Assembly: GCA_007280315.1 (NCBI GenBank)
Contig: QYQC01000072.1
Span: forward strand, 1 to 7,251
DNA: 7,251 bases
Reading direction: 5' to 3'
DNA from: Betaproteobacteria bacterium
Lineage (GTDB): Bacteria > Pseudomonadota > Gammaproteobacteria > Burkholderiales > SG8-39
Below the pieces are notes generated by a model. That model made no database searches. It was not told the DNA's origin and saw only the letters and a program-made list of their open reading frames with translations. The translations under genes and the position numbers were made by a program. This document shows, one piece after another, positions 1 through 5,610 of the stretch. Numbering within the stretch: the stretch's first letter is position 1; each line of letters starts with the position of its first letter.

Positions 1-74
1 CGCCGCGCCTCGCTCTTGCGGCGCACGCGCGCCGAGGCGATCTTGTTGGAACCTGCATTCAATATTTGAACCAT
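1..74 (-). CDS. TetR-family-like transcriptional regulator, N-terminal fragment (runs off left edge)
   Basis: Reading leftward from an ATG at 74-72, the frame stays open to the window edge and gives 24 codons. The end of the fragment, RRKSEAR, followed by the first two bases of a likely Arg codon, is typical of the basic stretch just before helix 1 of the TetR DNA-binding domain. This family forms dimeric ligand-responsive repressors that often control themselves and a neighbour. A perfect palindrome covers the ATG, which fits autorepression. The start is uncertain. No Shine-Dalgarno precedes the ATG, and roughly the first eight codons are A+T-rich while the rest show the G/C third positions of the region. 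A GTG at 26-24 is an alternative. Only about 24 residues are visible, so the family call rests on a short motif plus the palindrome and is moderate. Confidence 0.55.
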   Translation of the reverse strand, partial: MVQILNAGSNKIASARVRRKSEAR

Positions 75-83
75 GGTTCAAAT
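64..83. promoter_or_regulatory. Perfect 20-bp palindrome, candidate TetR-type operator
   Basis: The half-site ATTTGAACCA is followed directly by its exact reverse complement, centred between 73 and 74, with no mismatch over ten base pairs. Length and symmetry match operators of TetR-family dimers. It lies over the apparent start codon of the leftward regulator and next to its possible -10 element, so a bound dimer would block transcription initiation. It could also influence the rightward phosphodiesterase gene, although that start is about 200 bp away. The binding role is inferred; the symmetry is seen directly. Confidence 0.65.
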
Positions 84-110
84 TCTATACCGGCTGCGAT
101 CTTGGCGCAA
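82..110 (-). promoter_or_regulatory. Candidate promoter of the TetR-like gene
   Basis: On the minus strand a TAGAAT (87-82) matches the sigma-70 -10 consensus at five of six bases. A weak -35, TTGCGC (110-105), lies 17 bases upstream. Transcription would begin near 75-74, at or beside the ATG, so the mRNA could be leaderless. The -10 partly overlaps the palindrome at 64-83. The weak -35 keeps confidence low. Confidence 0.3.
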
Positions 111-154
111 GCCAGCGCGCGGCCATCGCTCACCACCGGGCCCCAGGCCGGTCC

Positions 155-181
155 TTGCATCGCCGCTCCAACGCGTAGAAT
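155..181 (+). promoter_or_regulatory. Weak candidate promoter upstream of the phosphodiesterase gene
   Basis: TTGCAT (155-160) and TAGAAT (176-181, five of six to the -10 consensus) are separated by a short 15-base spacer. A 6-bp perfect stem (ATGCCG at 182-187 pairing with CGGCAT at 194-199, six-base loop) follows immediately and would lie at the start of the transcript. The leader to the ATG at 285 would be about 95 bases. The short spacer and poor -35 make this tentative. Confidence 0.22.
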
Positions 182-284
182 ATGCCGCGTCCCCGGCATC
201 AAGCTCAACCTGCATGGCCAAAGTCGGCTTTATCGTCTGCATCGGTTGCGGCGCATTGGCGAAACATCGAAACAGGAGCGAAGC

Positions 285-1157
285 ATGCGTTACCTCAAGC
301 GGCTGTTGGTAGCCGCCGTCTTTCTTGTCTGCTTCGCGGCGCAAGCGACGGCCGCGCAGGGCGTCGAGCACGTCTTCATTATCAGTTTCGATGGCGGCAA
401 GCCCGCCGTTATGCGGCAAAGCCGGATGCCCGTACTCAGCGCGATGCTTTCCGACGGCGCGGGCACCTGGCAGGCGCAAACAGTTTTCCCGAGCGTAACG
501 CTGGGGTCCCACGCCTCGATGCTCACCGGCGTGCTTCCCGCAAGGCACAAAGTGGACTGGAACGAGTGGATTCCCGCGAAAGGATTGATCGCGGTCCCTA
601 CTGTCTTTGCGCTCGCGAAACAGGCGGGCCTTACAACCGCGATGTTCGCCGGCAAGGAGAAATTCAAGCACTTCAACCTGCCGGGAACGCTGGACAAGTT
701 TGAAATCCTGTCCAGTGGCGCCAAAGCGGTGGCGCGGGCGGCGGCCGGATACATCGTAGCGAGCCGGCCGAACCTGTGCTTCATTCATTTCGCGGACTCG
801 GACGGCGCCGGTCACACCTACGGCTGGGGGTCTCCCGAACAGATGCAGGCATTTGCCGACGAAGACCTGGCGCTGCGCATGGTGCGCGACGCCATTGCTC
901 AGGCGGGGATAGCCGCCACCAGCGTCCTGATCCTCAGCGCGGATCATGGCGGGCACGACAAGACCCATGGCAGCGGATCGCCGGAGGACATGACCATCCC
1001 CTGGATCACCTGGGGCGCCCGGGTGAAGCGCGGGACTGCGATCTCGGCTCGCGTCAACACCTACGACACGGCCGCCACTGCGCTTTGGCTATTGAACCTG
1101 ACGCTACCGCAAGATTGGGACGGCAAGCCCGTCACCAGCGCCTACCTGGACAAATAG
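285..1157 (+). CDS. Secreted alkaline-phosphatase-superfamily phosphodiesterase (type I phosphodiesterase/nucleotide pyrophosphatase-like)
   Basis: This 290-residue protein probably hydrolyses phosphodiester or phosphomonoester bonds outside the cytoplasm with two metal ions. Residues 1-23 form a Sec signal peptide: basic MRYLKR, a hydrophobic core, and an ATA box that predicts cleavage after Ala23. The expected superfamily motifs follow in order: the metal ligand in SFDGG (Asp36), the putative nucleophile Thr72 in PSVTLGSHASMLTG, Asp173 and His177 in DGAGH, and Asp220-His221 with His228 in the ADHGGHDKTHG stretch. Two-metal nucleotide pyrophosphatases share this layout, but most are longer, so this is a compact version without large insertions. 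I chose the ATG at 285 because AGGAG lies six bases upstream and the signal peptide starts there; the frame is open farther upstream but that part does not look like protein. The substrate is unknown. It stands alone, convergent to the peptidase gene. Confidence 0.87.
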   Translation: MRYLKRLLVAAVFLVCFAAQATAAQGVEHVFIISFDGGKPAVMRQSRMPVLSAMLSDGAGTWQAQTVFPSVTLGSHASMLTGVLPARHKVDWNEWIPAKGLIAVPTVFALAKQAGLTTAMFAGKEKFKHFNLPGTLDKFEILSSGAKAVARAAAGYIVASRPNLCFIHFADSDGAGHTYGWGSPEQMQAFADEDLALRMVRDAIAQAGIAATSVLILSADHGGHDKTHGSGSPEDMTIPWITWGARVKRGTAISARVNTYDTAATALWLLNLTLPQDWDGKPVTSAYLDK

Positions 1158-1237
1158 GCTGCAGCATCGCGCTGGCGCCCGCTTCCCGTCGGCTGCCGTC
1201 GACAACTGCCGGCGGCGATGCAGTCGATGCGCCGCAG

Positions 1238-2371
1238 TCACGCCGACAGGTCCTGCGCGAGCAGCAGTTGCCAGAATGCCAGCCGCTGTTCCAGGCTGGA
1301 TAGCAGGATGTATTCATTCAGGGTGTGAGCGCCATCGCCTTCGGCGCCGAGCCCGTCCAGGGTCGGCACCCCGAGCGCAGCGACGAAATTGGCATCGCTG
1401 CCGCCGCCGCTCATGGGCGCATCCTCGAGCATGAAGCCGGCTTGCCCGGCGCAGCCCCGGGCGTGCGCCAGCAGCTTCGCGGCCGCCGCCGTCTTCACCA
1501 TTGGCGGGCGGTTCAGCTCGGCCTCGATCTCCAGCCGCAGGTCTGCGCCGACGGCGGTCAACGCCTTCATGCGTGCCACTATTTCCTCTCCCGCCTGCAT
1601 ATCGGGCACGCGAAAATCAACATGGATCGAACACACCGAGGGCACGGTGTTGGCGACCGTGCCGCCTTCGATGGTGCCGACGTTGACGGTGATGCCGCGC
1701 GCATAGTCGGTCATGGCTTCCAGCGCCAGCACCTGGTGTGCCATTTCACGAATGGCGCTGCGGCCCTTGTCGTGCTCGACGCCGGCATGGGCGGGTACGC
1801 CGTGGACCTTCAGCCGCAGCGTGCCGGTACCCTTGCGCGCGGTGACGCACCTGCCGCCCTTGGTGCGCGCCGGCTCGCACACCAGGGCATAGCGCGACTG
1901 GCGCGCAAACGCCTCGATCGATGCGCGCGACTTGCGGCTGCCGGTCTCCTCGTCCGGCACCAGCACCAGGTCGATCGGCAGGGGCGTGGCGCCGGGCTGC
2001 GACTTCTTCCCCAGTGCCTGCAGCACCAGGTAGATGCCGGCCTTCATGTCATAGCCTCCCGGACCATAGAGGCGGTCGCCTTCGATGCGGCAGGGGTTGT
2101 GCAGCAAGGTGCCCAGCGGATGAACCGTATCCAGATGGCCCAGGATCAACACGCCCTCGCGCGCGTCTCCCGCCGCGCGGTTGCTCAGGTGCAGCAGCGG
2201 CCCGGTCGTCTCCCCAAGGGAACTGAGTGTTGTCCGCAAGCCCAGAGCGCGTGCCTGCTGTTCGACCAGTGCCGCCATGGCGGCAACGCCCTGCGGCGAG
2301 TCGGTGGGCGATTCAATGCGCAGCCAGGTCTGGATGCCTTCGGCGAGTTGTTCGGTTCCGATGGTTTGCAC
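1238..2371 (-). CDS. M20-family metallopeptidase, glutamate carboxypeptidase-like
   Basis: This 377-residue zinc hydrolase of the M20 family resembles carboxypeptidase G2-type enzymes, which cleave C-terminal amino acids (often glutamate) from small substrates; related members are deacylases. The metal and catalytic residues are all present: His79 and Asp81 in GHLDTV, bridging Asp108 in GGYDMKAG, general base Glu141 and metal ligand Glu142 in PDEETGS, Glu166 in CEP, and His349 in AHTLNE. The region around residues 180-290 (with GVPAHAG) is the dimerisation lid domain. No signal peptide is visible, so it is probably cytoplasmic, whereas Pseudomonas CPG2 is exported. The start is GTG at 2371, with GGAGG four bases upstream (2380-2376). 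The gene lies 21 bases after the reductase stop, implying cotranscription. The exact substrate cannot be told. Confidence 0.88.
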   Translation of the reverse strand: MQTIGTEQLAEGIQTWLRIESPTDSPQGVAAMAALVEQQARALGLRTTLSSLGETTGPLLHLSNRAAGDAREGVLILGHLDTVHPLGTLLHNPCRIEGDRLYGPGGYDMKAGIYLVLQALGKKSQPGATPLPIDLVLVPDEETGSRKSRASIEAFARQSRYALVCEPARTKGGRCVTARKGTGTLRLKVHGVPAHAGVEHDKGRSAIREMAHQVLALEAMTDYARGITVNVGTIEGGTVANTVPSVCSIHVDFRVPDMQAGEEIVARMKALTAVGADLRLEIEAELNRPPMVKTAAAAKLLAHARGCAGQAGFMLEDAPMSGGGSDANFVAALGVPTLDGLGAEGDGAHTLNEYILLSSLEQRLAFWQLLLAQDLSA

Positions 2372-2392
2372 GCAGCCTCCTGTATTGACAGC

Positions 2393-3160
2393 CTAGCCCT
2401 GCGACGAGTAGCCGCCGTCTACCGTGATGGCGGCGCCGGTGACGAAATCCGATGCACTGCTCGCAAGAAATGCGGCGATGCCGGCGAAGTCCTTCGGGTC
2501 GCCCCAGCGGCCGGCGGGCGTGCGCGCGAGCACGCGCTCGTGCAGTCCGGGCACGTCCTTGCGCGCCTGCCGCGTCAGATCGGTGTCGATCCAGCCCGGC
2601 AGCACGGCGTTGACCTGGATGTTGTCCTTGGCCCAGGCACAGGCCAGCGACTTGGTGAGCTGCACCATGCCGCCCTTGCTCGCGCCGTAGGGTCCGGCGA
2701 ACGCCGCGCCGAAGATCGACATCATCGAGCCGATGTTGATGATCTTCCCGCCGCCTGCCTTCAGCATCGCCGGATAGGCCGCCTGACAACAAAGGAAGGC
2801 GCTGGTGAGGTTGGTGTCGAGCACCGACTTCCATTCTTCGGGCGTGTAATCCTGCGGCTGCTTGCGGATATTGATGCCGGCGTTGTTGATCAGAATATCG
2901 AGCCGGCCGAAGCGCTCCAGAGCGGAATCTACCAACGATCGGCAGGCAGACTGCACGGTCACGTCGGCCTCGACCGCGGCAGCCTTTGCACCCAGTGATT
3001 CAAGCGCTTTAACCGCGGCGGCGTTCTTTTGCGGATTGCGTCCCGCGATCAGCAGCGACGCGCCGGCCTCGGCCAGTCCGCTCGCCATGCCCAGGCCGAT
3101 GCCGCCGTTGCCGCCGGTGACAATTACAACCCGGCCGGAAAGATTGAATGACTTGTTCAT
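2393..3160 (-). CDS. Short-chain dehydrogenase/reductase (classical SDR)
   Basis: This 255-residue NAD(P)-dependent oxidoreductase has the classical SDR length and motifs. The cofactor loop TGGNGGIG is at 15-22, Asp66 follows in EADV, NNAG is at 92-95, and Asn117 is in place. The catalytic residues are Ser145 and the YGASK motif with Tyr158 and Lys162, followed by PG at 188-189. The C-terminus has the usual TGAAITVDGG. Arg41 after the second strand (AGRN) suggests NADPH preference. The closest styles are 3-oxoacyl-ACP reductase (FabG-like) and gluconate 5-dehydrogenase-like SDRs, but the substrate cannot be assigned. I chose the ATG at 3160 because GAAGGA lies just upstream and MNKSFNLSGR is a normal SDR N-terminus; an in-frame upstream ATG at 3196 has no such support. 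It is the first gene of a probable two-gene operon with the M20 peptidase. Confidence 0.9.
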   Translation of the reverse strand: MNKSFNLSGRVVIVTGGNGGIGLGMASGLAEAGASLLIAGRNPQKNAAAVKALESLGAKAAAVEADVTVQSACRSLVDSALERFGRLDILINNAGINIRKQPQDYTPEEWKSVLDTNLTSAFLCCQAAYPAMLKAGGGKIINIGSMMSIFGAAFAGPYGASKGGMVQLTKSLACAWAKDNIQVNAVLPGWIDTDLTRQARKDVPGLHERVLARTPAGRWGDPKDFAGIAAFLASSASDFVTGAAITVDGGYSSQG

Positions 3161-3191
3161 GATTTCCTTCCCCAGTGTGCATCGCCGGCCA

Positions 3192-3220
3192 AGCATACAC
3201 GTCGCCCCCGCCGCGGTTAC
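3192..3220 (-). promoter_or_regulatory. Candidate promoter of the reductase-peptidase operon
   Basis: On the minus strand TATGCT (3197-3192) matches four of six -10 bases, with GTAACC (3220-3215) 17 bases upstream as a poor -35. The predicted leader to the ATG at 3160 is about 25 bases and includes the ribosome binding site. It was chosen mainly for its position in the 140-bp divergent gap. Confidence 0.22.
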
Positions 3221-3234
3221 CCGAGCCGCGCATT

Positions 3235-3263
3235 TCGACAGCTATGGCAAAAATGGGGAGAAT
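3235..3263 (+). promoter_or_regulatory. Candidate promoter of the SGNH hydrolase gene
   Basis: TCGACA (3235-3240) matches the -35 consensus TTGACA at five of six bases. After a 17-base spacer, GAGAAT (3258-3263) matches four of six -10 bases. Initiation would fall near 3270, leaving a leader of about 30 bases that ends in an excellent AAGGAG (3288-3293) seven bases before the ATG. Confidence 0.35.
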
Positions 3264-3300
3264 AGTACCCTTGTTGCGCGCGCCTTGAAGGAGAACCGTC

Positions 3301-4122
3301 ATGCCGGTCTATTACGGAAGCGGGACGCCGATCGAGCCGGGAGCGTTTCCGGCGATACTCGCCATCGGCGATTCGTGGTTCTGGTATCCCCTGCCCACGG
3401 GTTACAACCTGTTGCAGCAACTTTCCGATCGCGTACTCAAACCCGATTACGCCAACATCCTTTCGCTCGGCTACGTCGGCGCAAGGCTCGAAGACTTCGT
3501 CGAGGGAAAATTCGCCGACGAATTTCAGGAGCAGCTCAGACCGGTCAATGCGCAGTACTACTCGGCGATCCTGATCAGCGGCGCAGGCAACGATGCGGTG
3601 GACTACGCCCTCGCTCTGAAGAACCGCTGCTCCGGCATCGGCTCGCCCGGGAAATGCTTCGACGAGGCGCGATTCGACGCACTGATGCGATCGCTGAGCG
3701 GATGGTTGGGACGGATGATTCACGACATCCGCTGGGCCTGGCGCGATGGCCCGGTCGAGCGCCAGCCGCACATATTCGTCCACTGCTACGACTACGCCCC
3801 GCCCGACGGAAAAGCGGCGCAAATCGCGGGCATTCCGCTGCCCTTCGGCCCCTGGCTCAAGCCGGCGATGGATGAGGCGCAGGTGCGCGACGACGTCGCT
3901 TTTCGCCAGGACCTGGTGAAGCTCCTGATCGACCGCATCCACGATACTTTTTCTGCCTACGACGATGTCGCGCGCCGCGTGCATCTGGTGGACAGTCGCG
4001 GCTGCCTCGACCTCACGCGCGACTGGGACAACGAACTGCATCCGAATTCGAAGGGATACCGGAAGCTCGCCGACGGGCCGTGGCGCAAAGTGCTGGGACA
4101 GTACGGATTTGCCCGAACCTAA
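3301..4122 (+). CDS. SGNH/GDSL-type hydrolase, cytoplasmic or non-classically exported
   Basis: This 273-residue protein carries the block order of SGNH esterases/lipases. The GDSW motif has nucleophile Ser25 near the N-terminus, the SLGYVGARL region provides the oxyanion Gly (57 or 60), SGAGND contains Asn97, and the C-terminal NELHP carries catalytic His247. The residue three before that His, normally Asp, is Asn244; Asp243 and Glu245 flank it, so the triad acid is either displaced or absent. There is no signal peptide or membrane segment. Cysteines at 110, 119, 162 and 235 and several Trp (26, 28, 135, 145, 147, 185) stand out. The substrate is unknown; esters, including lipids or acetylated sugars, are usual for the superfamily. 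The start is secure because AAGGAG lies seven bases upstream. It is divergent from the reductase and probably transcribed alone. Confidence 0.8.
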   Translation: MPVYYGSGTPIEPGAFPAILAIGDSWFWYPLPTGYNLLQQLSDRVLKPDYANILSLGYVGARLEDFVEGKFADEFQEQLRPVNAQYYSAILISGAGNDAVDYALALKNRCSGIGSPGKCFDEARFDALMRSLSGWLGRMIHDIRWAWRDGPVERQPHIFVHCYDYAPPDGKAAQIAGIPLPFGPWLKPAMDEAQVRDDVAFRQDLVKLLIDRIHDTFSAYDDVARRVHLVDSRGCLDLTRDWDNELHPNSKGYRKLADGPWRKVLGQYGFART

Positions 4123-4131
4123 CCGTTCGCC
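4123..4131 (+). promoter_or_regulatory. AlgR-like 9-bp motif, tentative
   Basis: CCGTTCGCC directly after the hydrolase stop codon differs by one base from CCGTTCGTC, the site known for Pseudomonas AlgR, a REC-LytTR regulator. A LytTR regulator is encoded 1.5 kb downstream. A 7-bp direct repeat TCCGTCG (4176-4182 and 4184-4190) lies in the same gap. One 9-mer with a mismatch can occur by chance in G+C-rich DNA, so this is only a lead. Confidence 0.2.
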
Positions 4132-4228
4132 GGTCAAAACAGCCCATCCGCGCGCCCTGCAATTCACGCCACCGATCCGTCGTTCCGTCGCAACGGCATT
4201 GCAAGCCATTGGTGTCGGCGCGAACATC

Positions 4229-4270
4229 TTCGACAGGGAGCAACACAGCGGGAAAAACCGCGATGTCGAA
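4229..4270 (+). promoter_or_regulatory. Nested inverted repeat in the leader of the small membrane protein gene
   Basis: TTCGACA (4229-4235) is the exact reverse complement of TGTCGAA (4264-4270). Inside it, GCGG (4248-4251) pairs with CCGC (4258-4261) around a GAAAAA loop. The outer arm ends directly against the AAGGAG ribosome binding site (4271-4276). If transcribed, the structure could affect translation of the gene at 4285; as DNA it could be a protein-binding site. There is no T-run, so it is not a typical terminator. Confidence 0.35.
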
Positions 4271-4284
4271 AAGGAGAGTCGGCC

Positions 4285-4488
4285 ATGCGTGAACGAGATG
4301 AAACCATACTGTTTTCCGCAGTCGCCATTCTGCTCGCCGTCCTGACCCTGGGCGGCTTGAGCGGCCGCGCGCTGCCCGATGCCCGGGCCGCCGCGAAAGA
4401 ACGCCAGATCCAGATCGCGCGGGTCGCGAGCTGCAGTTCCACCGCCGAAGCGCCCAGCCCGGGGATCAAAATCGACCGCCATGGTTAG
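4285..4488 (+). CDS. Small single-pass membrane protein of unknown function
   Basis: The 67-residue product is not one I recognise. Residues 1-6 are charged (MRERDE), and residues 8-27 form one hydrophobic helix (ILFSAVAILLAVLTLGGLSG). They are followed by a basic, Ala-rich stretch (RALPDARAAAKERQ) and a polar tail with a single Cys50. It may be an anchored protein with its tail on the far side of the membrane or, less likely, a poorly cleaved signal peptide. The case for a real gene is an AAGGAG eight bases before the ATG and mostly G/C third codon positions after the first dozen codons, as in neighbouring genes. It lies 75 bases upstream of the histidine kinase on the same strand, so cotranscription and a role near the kinase are possible but unproven. 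Confidence 0.6.
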   Translation: MRERDETILFSAVAILLAVLTLGGLSGRALPDARAAAKERQIQIARVASCSSTAEAPSPGIKIDRHG

Positions 4489-4563
4489 CGCGGCGTTCTG
4501 CCACACCGCGCTTTCCGCCCCTGCTACGCTTTGCGGCACCGCAGCCGAAGGATCGGTCTGGCT

Positions 4564-5610
4564 ATGACTCAGCTTCTCGCCGGCGTCACCTGGCGCCGCA
4601 TAGGCATCACCTTCGTCATCAACACGGTGGTGGTCGCCATCGTGAAATGGGCGTTTCAGGCGGACAATACCTTTCCCGACCTGCTGATCTCGGGGCAGGT
4701 GGTCGGCTTTTCCATCATGTTTGCGGTGTCGGCGGCAGGGAACCTGACGCTGCGCTGGTTACCTAAACCGGCGGCCCAACTACTCGCTGTCGTCCTGGCT
4801 TCGCTCGGAGGAACGGTTCTTGTCATACTGGTCAAAGGGCGCGACCTGTTCGCGACATTTGCCGAGTGGGAAGGGATCTCCCGCTTTTCGACAACGGCAA
4901 CGCTGGGCGTGATCTTCGGTGGCCTGTTCACCGTATTCCTGATATTTCGCGAGCGCGATAGCCGGGAAAAAGCGAAGGCGCTCAAGCTTGAAGCCGAAAG
5001 AAGCACCCTGGCGCGGCGTGTGGCCGAAGCGCAGCTCGCACTGATGCAGGCGCAAATCGAGCCGCATTTCCTGTTCAATACGCTGGCCAATGTTCGCTAT
5101 CTGGTGGAAAACGAGCCCAAAGATGCACTACGCATGTTGGATCATCTGATCGACTACCTTAAGGCGGCGCTGCCGCAGATGCGCGAAACCGGTTCGACGC
5201 TGGGAAAGGAAATCGAATTCGTCCGCGCCTACCTGAACATTCAACAGATCCGCATGGGTGAAAGGTTGCGATTTGGATTCAGCGTACCAGATGAACTACG
5301 CAGCCGGTCGTTCCCGCCGGCGATGGCGATTACACTGGTGGAGAACGCCATCCGGCACGGTCTCGAACCGAGTTGCGACTGCGTCGATGTGACAGTGAGT
5401 GCCGCGACCGACAACGGTCAGCTGCGCTTCACCGTCGCTGATACCGGCGCCGGCATGAAAGCCGAGACCGGACGCGGCATCGGTCTGATCAACCTGCGTA
5501 CTCGGCTGGGCGAAATGTTCGGCGACCGGGGCAAACTGCTGATCGAAGACAACACGCCCAGCGGCGTCAGGGCGACAATTGAAATTCCCGATCCCGGAGA
5601 AGCGCATTGA
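4564..5610 (+). CDS. Membrane sensor histidine kinase, LytS/AlgZ (His_kinase) type
   Basis: This 348-residue kinase autophosphorylates and passes the phosphate to the response regulator encoded next to it. The N-terminus has four likely membrane helices (about 13-29, 39-57, 71-90 and 111-127) with short loops and no large periplasmic sensor domain, so the signal is probably sensed in or near the membrane. A charged, probably coiled-coil linker spans 129-160. The phosphoacceptor is His168 in IEPHFLFNTL, the hallmark of this kinase family. The ATP site has ENAIRHG (Glu260, Asn261), DTGAGM (Asp293) and GRGIGLIN (303-310). Its length is close to AlgZ of Pseudomonas. I chose the ATG at 4564, preceded by AAGGA at 4548-4552 with a longish 11-base gap; a TTG at 4531 is possible but less likely. 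The stop overlaps the regulator start by four bases. Confidence 0.92.
   Translation: MTQLLAGVTWRRIGITFVINTVVVAIVKWAFQADNTFPDLLISGQVVGFSIMFAVSAAGNLTLRWLPKPAAQLLAVVLASLGGTVLVILVKGRDLFATFAEWEGISRFSTTATLGVIFGGLFTVFLIFRERDSREKAKALKLEAERSTLARRVAEAQLALMQAQIEPHFLFNTLANVRYLVENEPKDALRMLDHLIDYLKAALPQMRETGSTLGKEIEFVRAYLNIQQIRMGERLRFGFSVPDELRSRSFPPAMAITLVENAIRHGLEPSCDCVDVTVSAATDNGQLRFTVADTGAGMKAETGRGIGLINLRTRLGEMFGDRGKLLIEDNTPSGVRATIEIPDPGEAH

Noticed and set aside
66..284. In-frame N-terminal extension of the phosphodiesterase to an ATG at 66
   Set aside because: It would begin inside the palindrome, has no ribosome binding site, is not protein-like, and would bury the signal peptide that starts at 285 behind AGGAG.
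78..968. 296-codon minus-strand open frame opposite the phosphodiesterase
   Set aside because: It mirrors the real gene and is rich in Arg, His and Gly without any family motif.
1158..1237. Bidirectional terminator between the convergent phosphodiesterase and peptidase genes
   Set aside because: Only short, imperfect stems and small direct repeats (CCGTCG, CTGCCG) are present, with no T-run on either strand.
1325..2998. 557-codon plus-strand open frame opposite the peptidase and reductase genes
   Set aside because: It is a by-product of G+C-rich codon use. The minus strand carries two complete enzymes with all catalytic motifs here, while this frame has low-complexity Arg/Ala/Gly/His composition and no domain.
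3161..3196. Upstream in-frame ATG at 3196 for the reductase
   Set aside because: It overlaps the likely promoter, has no ribosome binding site, and adds 12 residues before a normal SDR N-terminus that has its own GAAGGA.
3217..4539. 440-codon minus-strand open frame opposite the SGNH hydrolase and small membrane gene
   Set aside because: No recognisable motif. It runs through the well-supported plus-strand hydrolase, whose ribosome binding site and SGNH blocks are clear, and through two intergenic gaps.
4531..4563. TTG start at 4531 for the histidine kinase
   Set aside because: It adds a basic 11-residue stretch with no better ribosome binding site. The ATG at 4564 leads directly into the first membrane helix.
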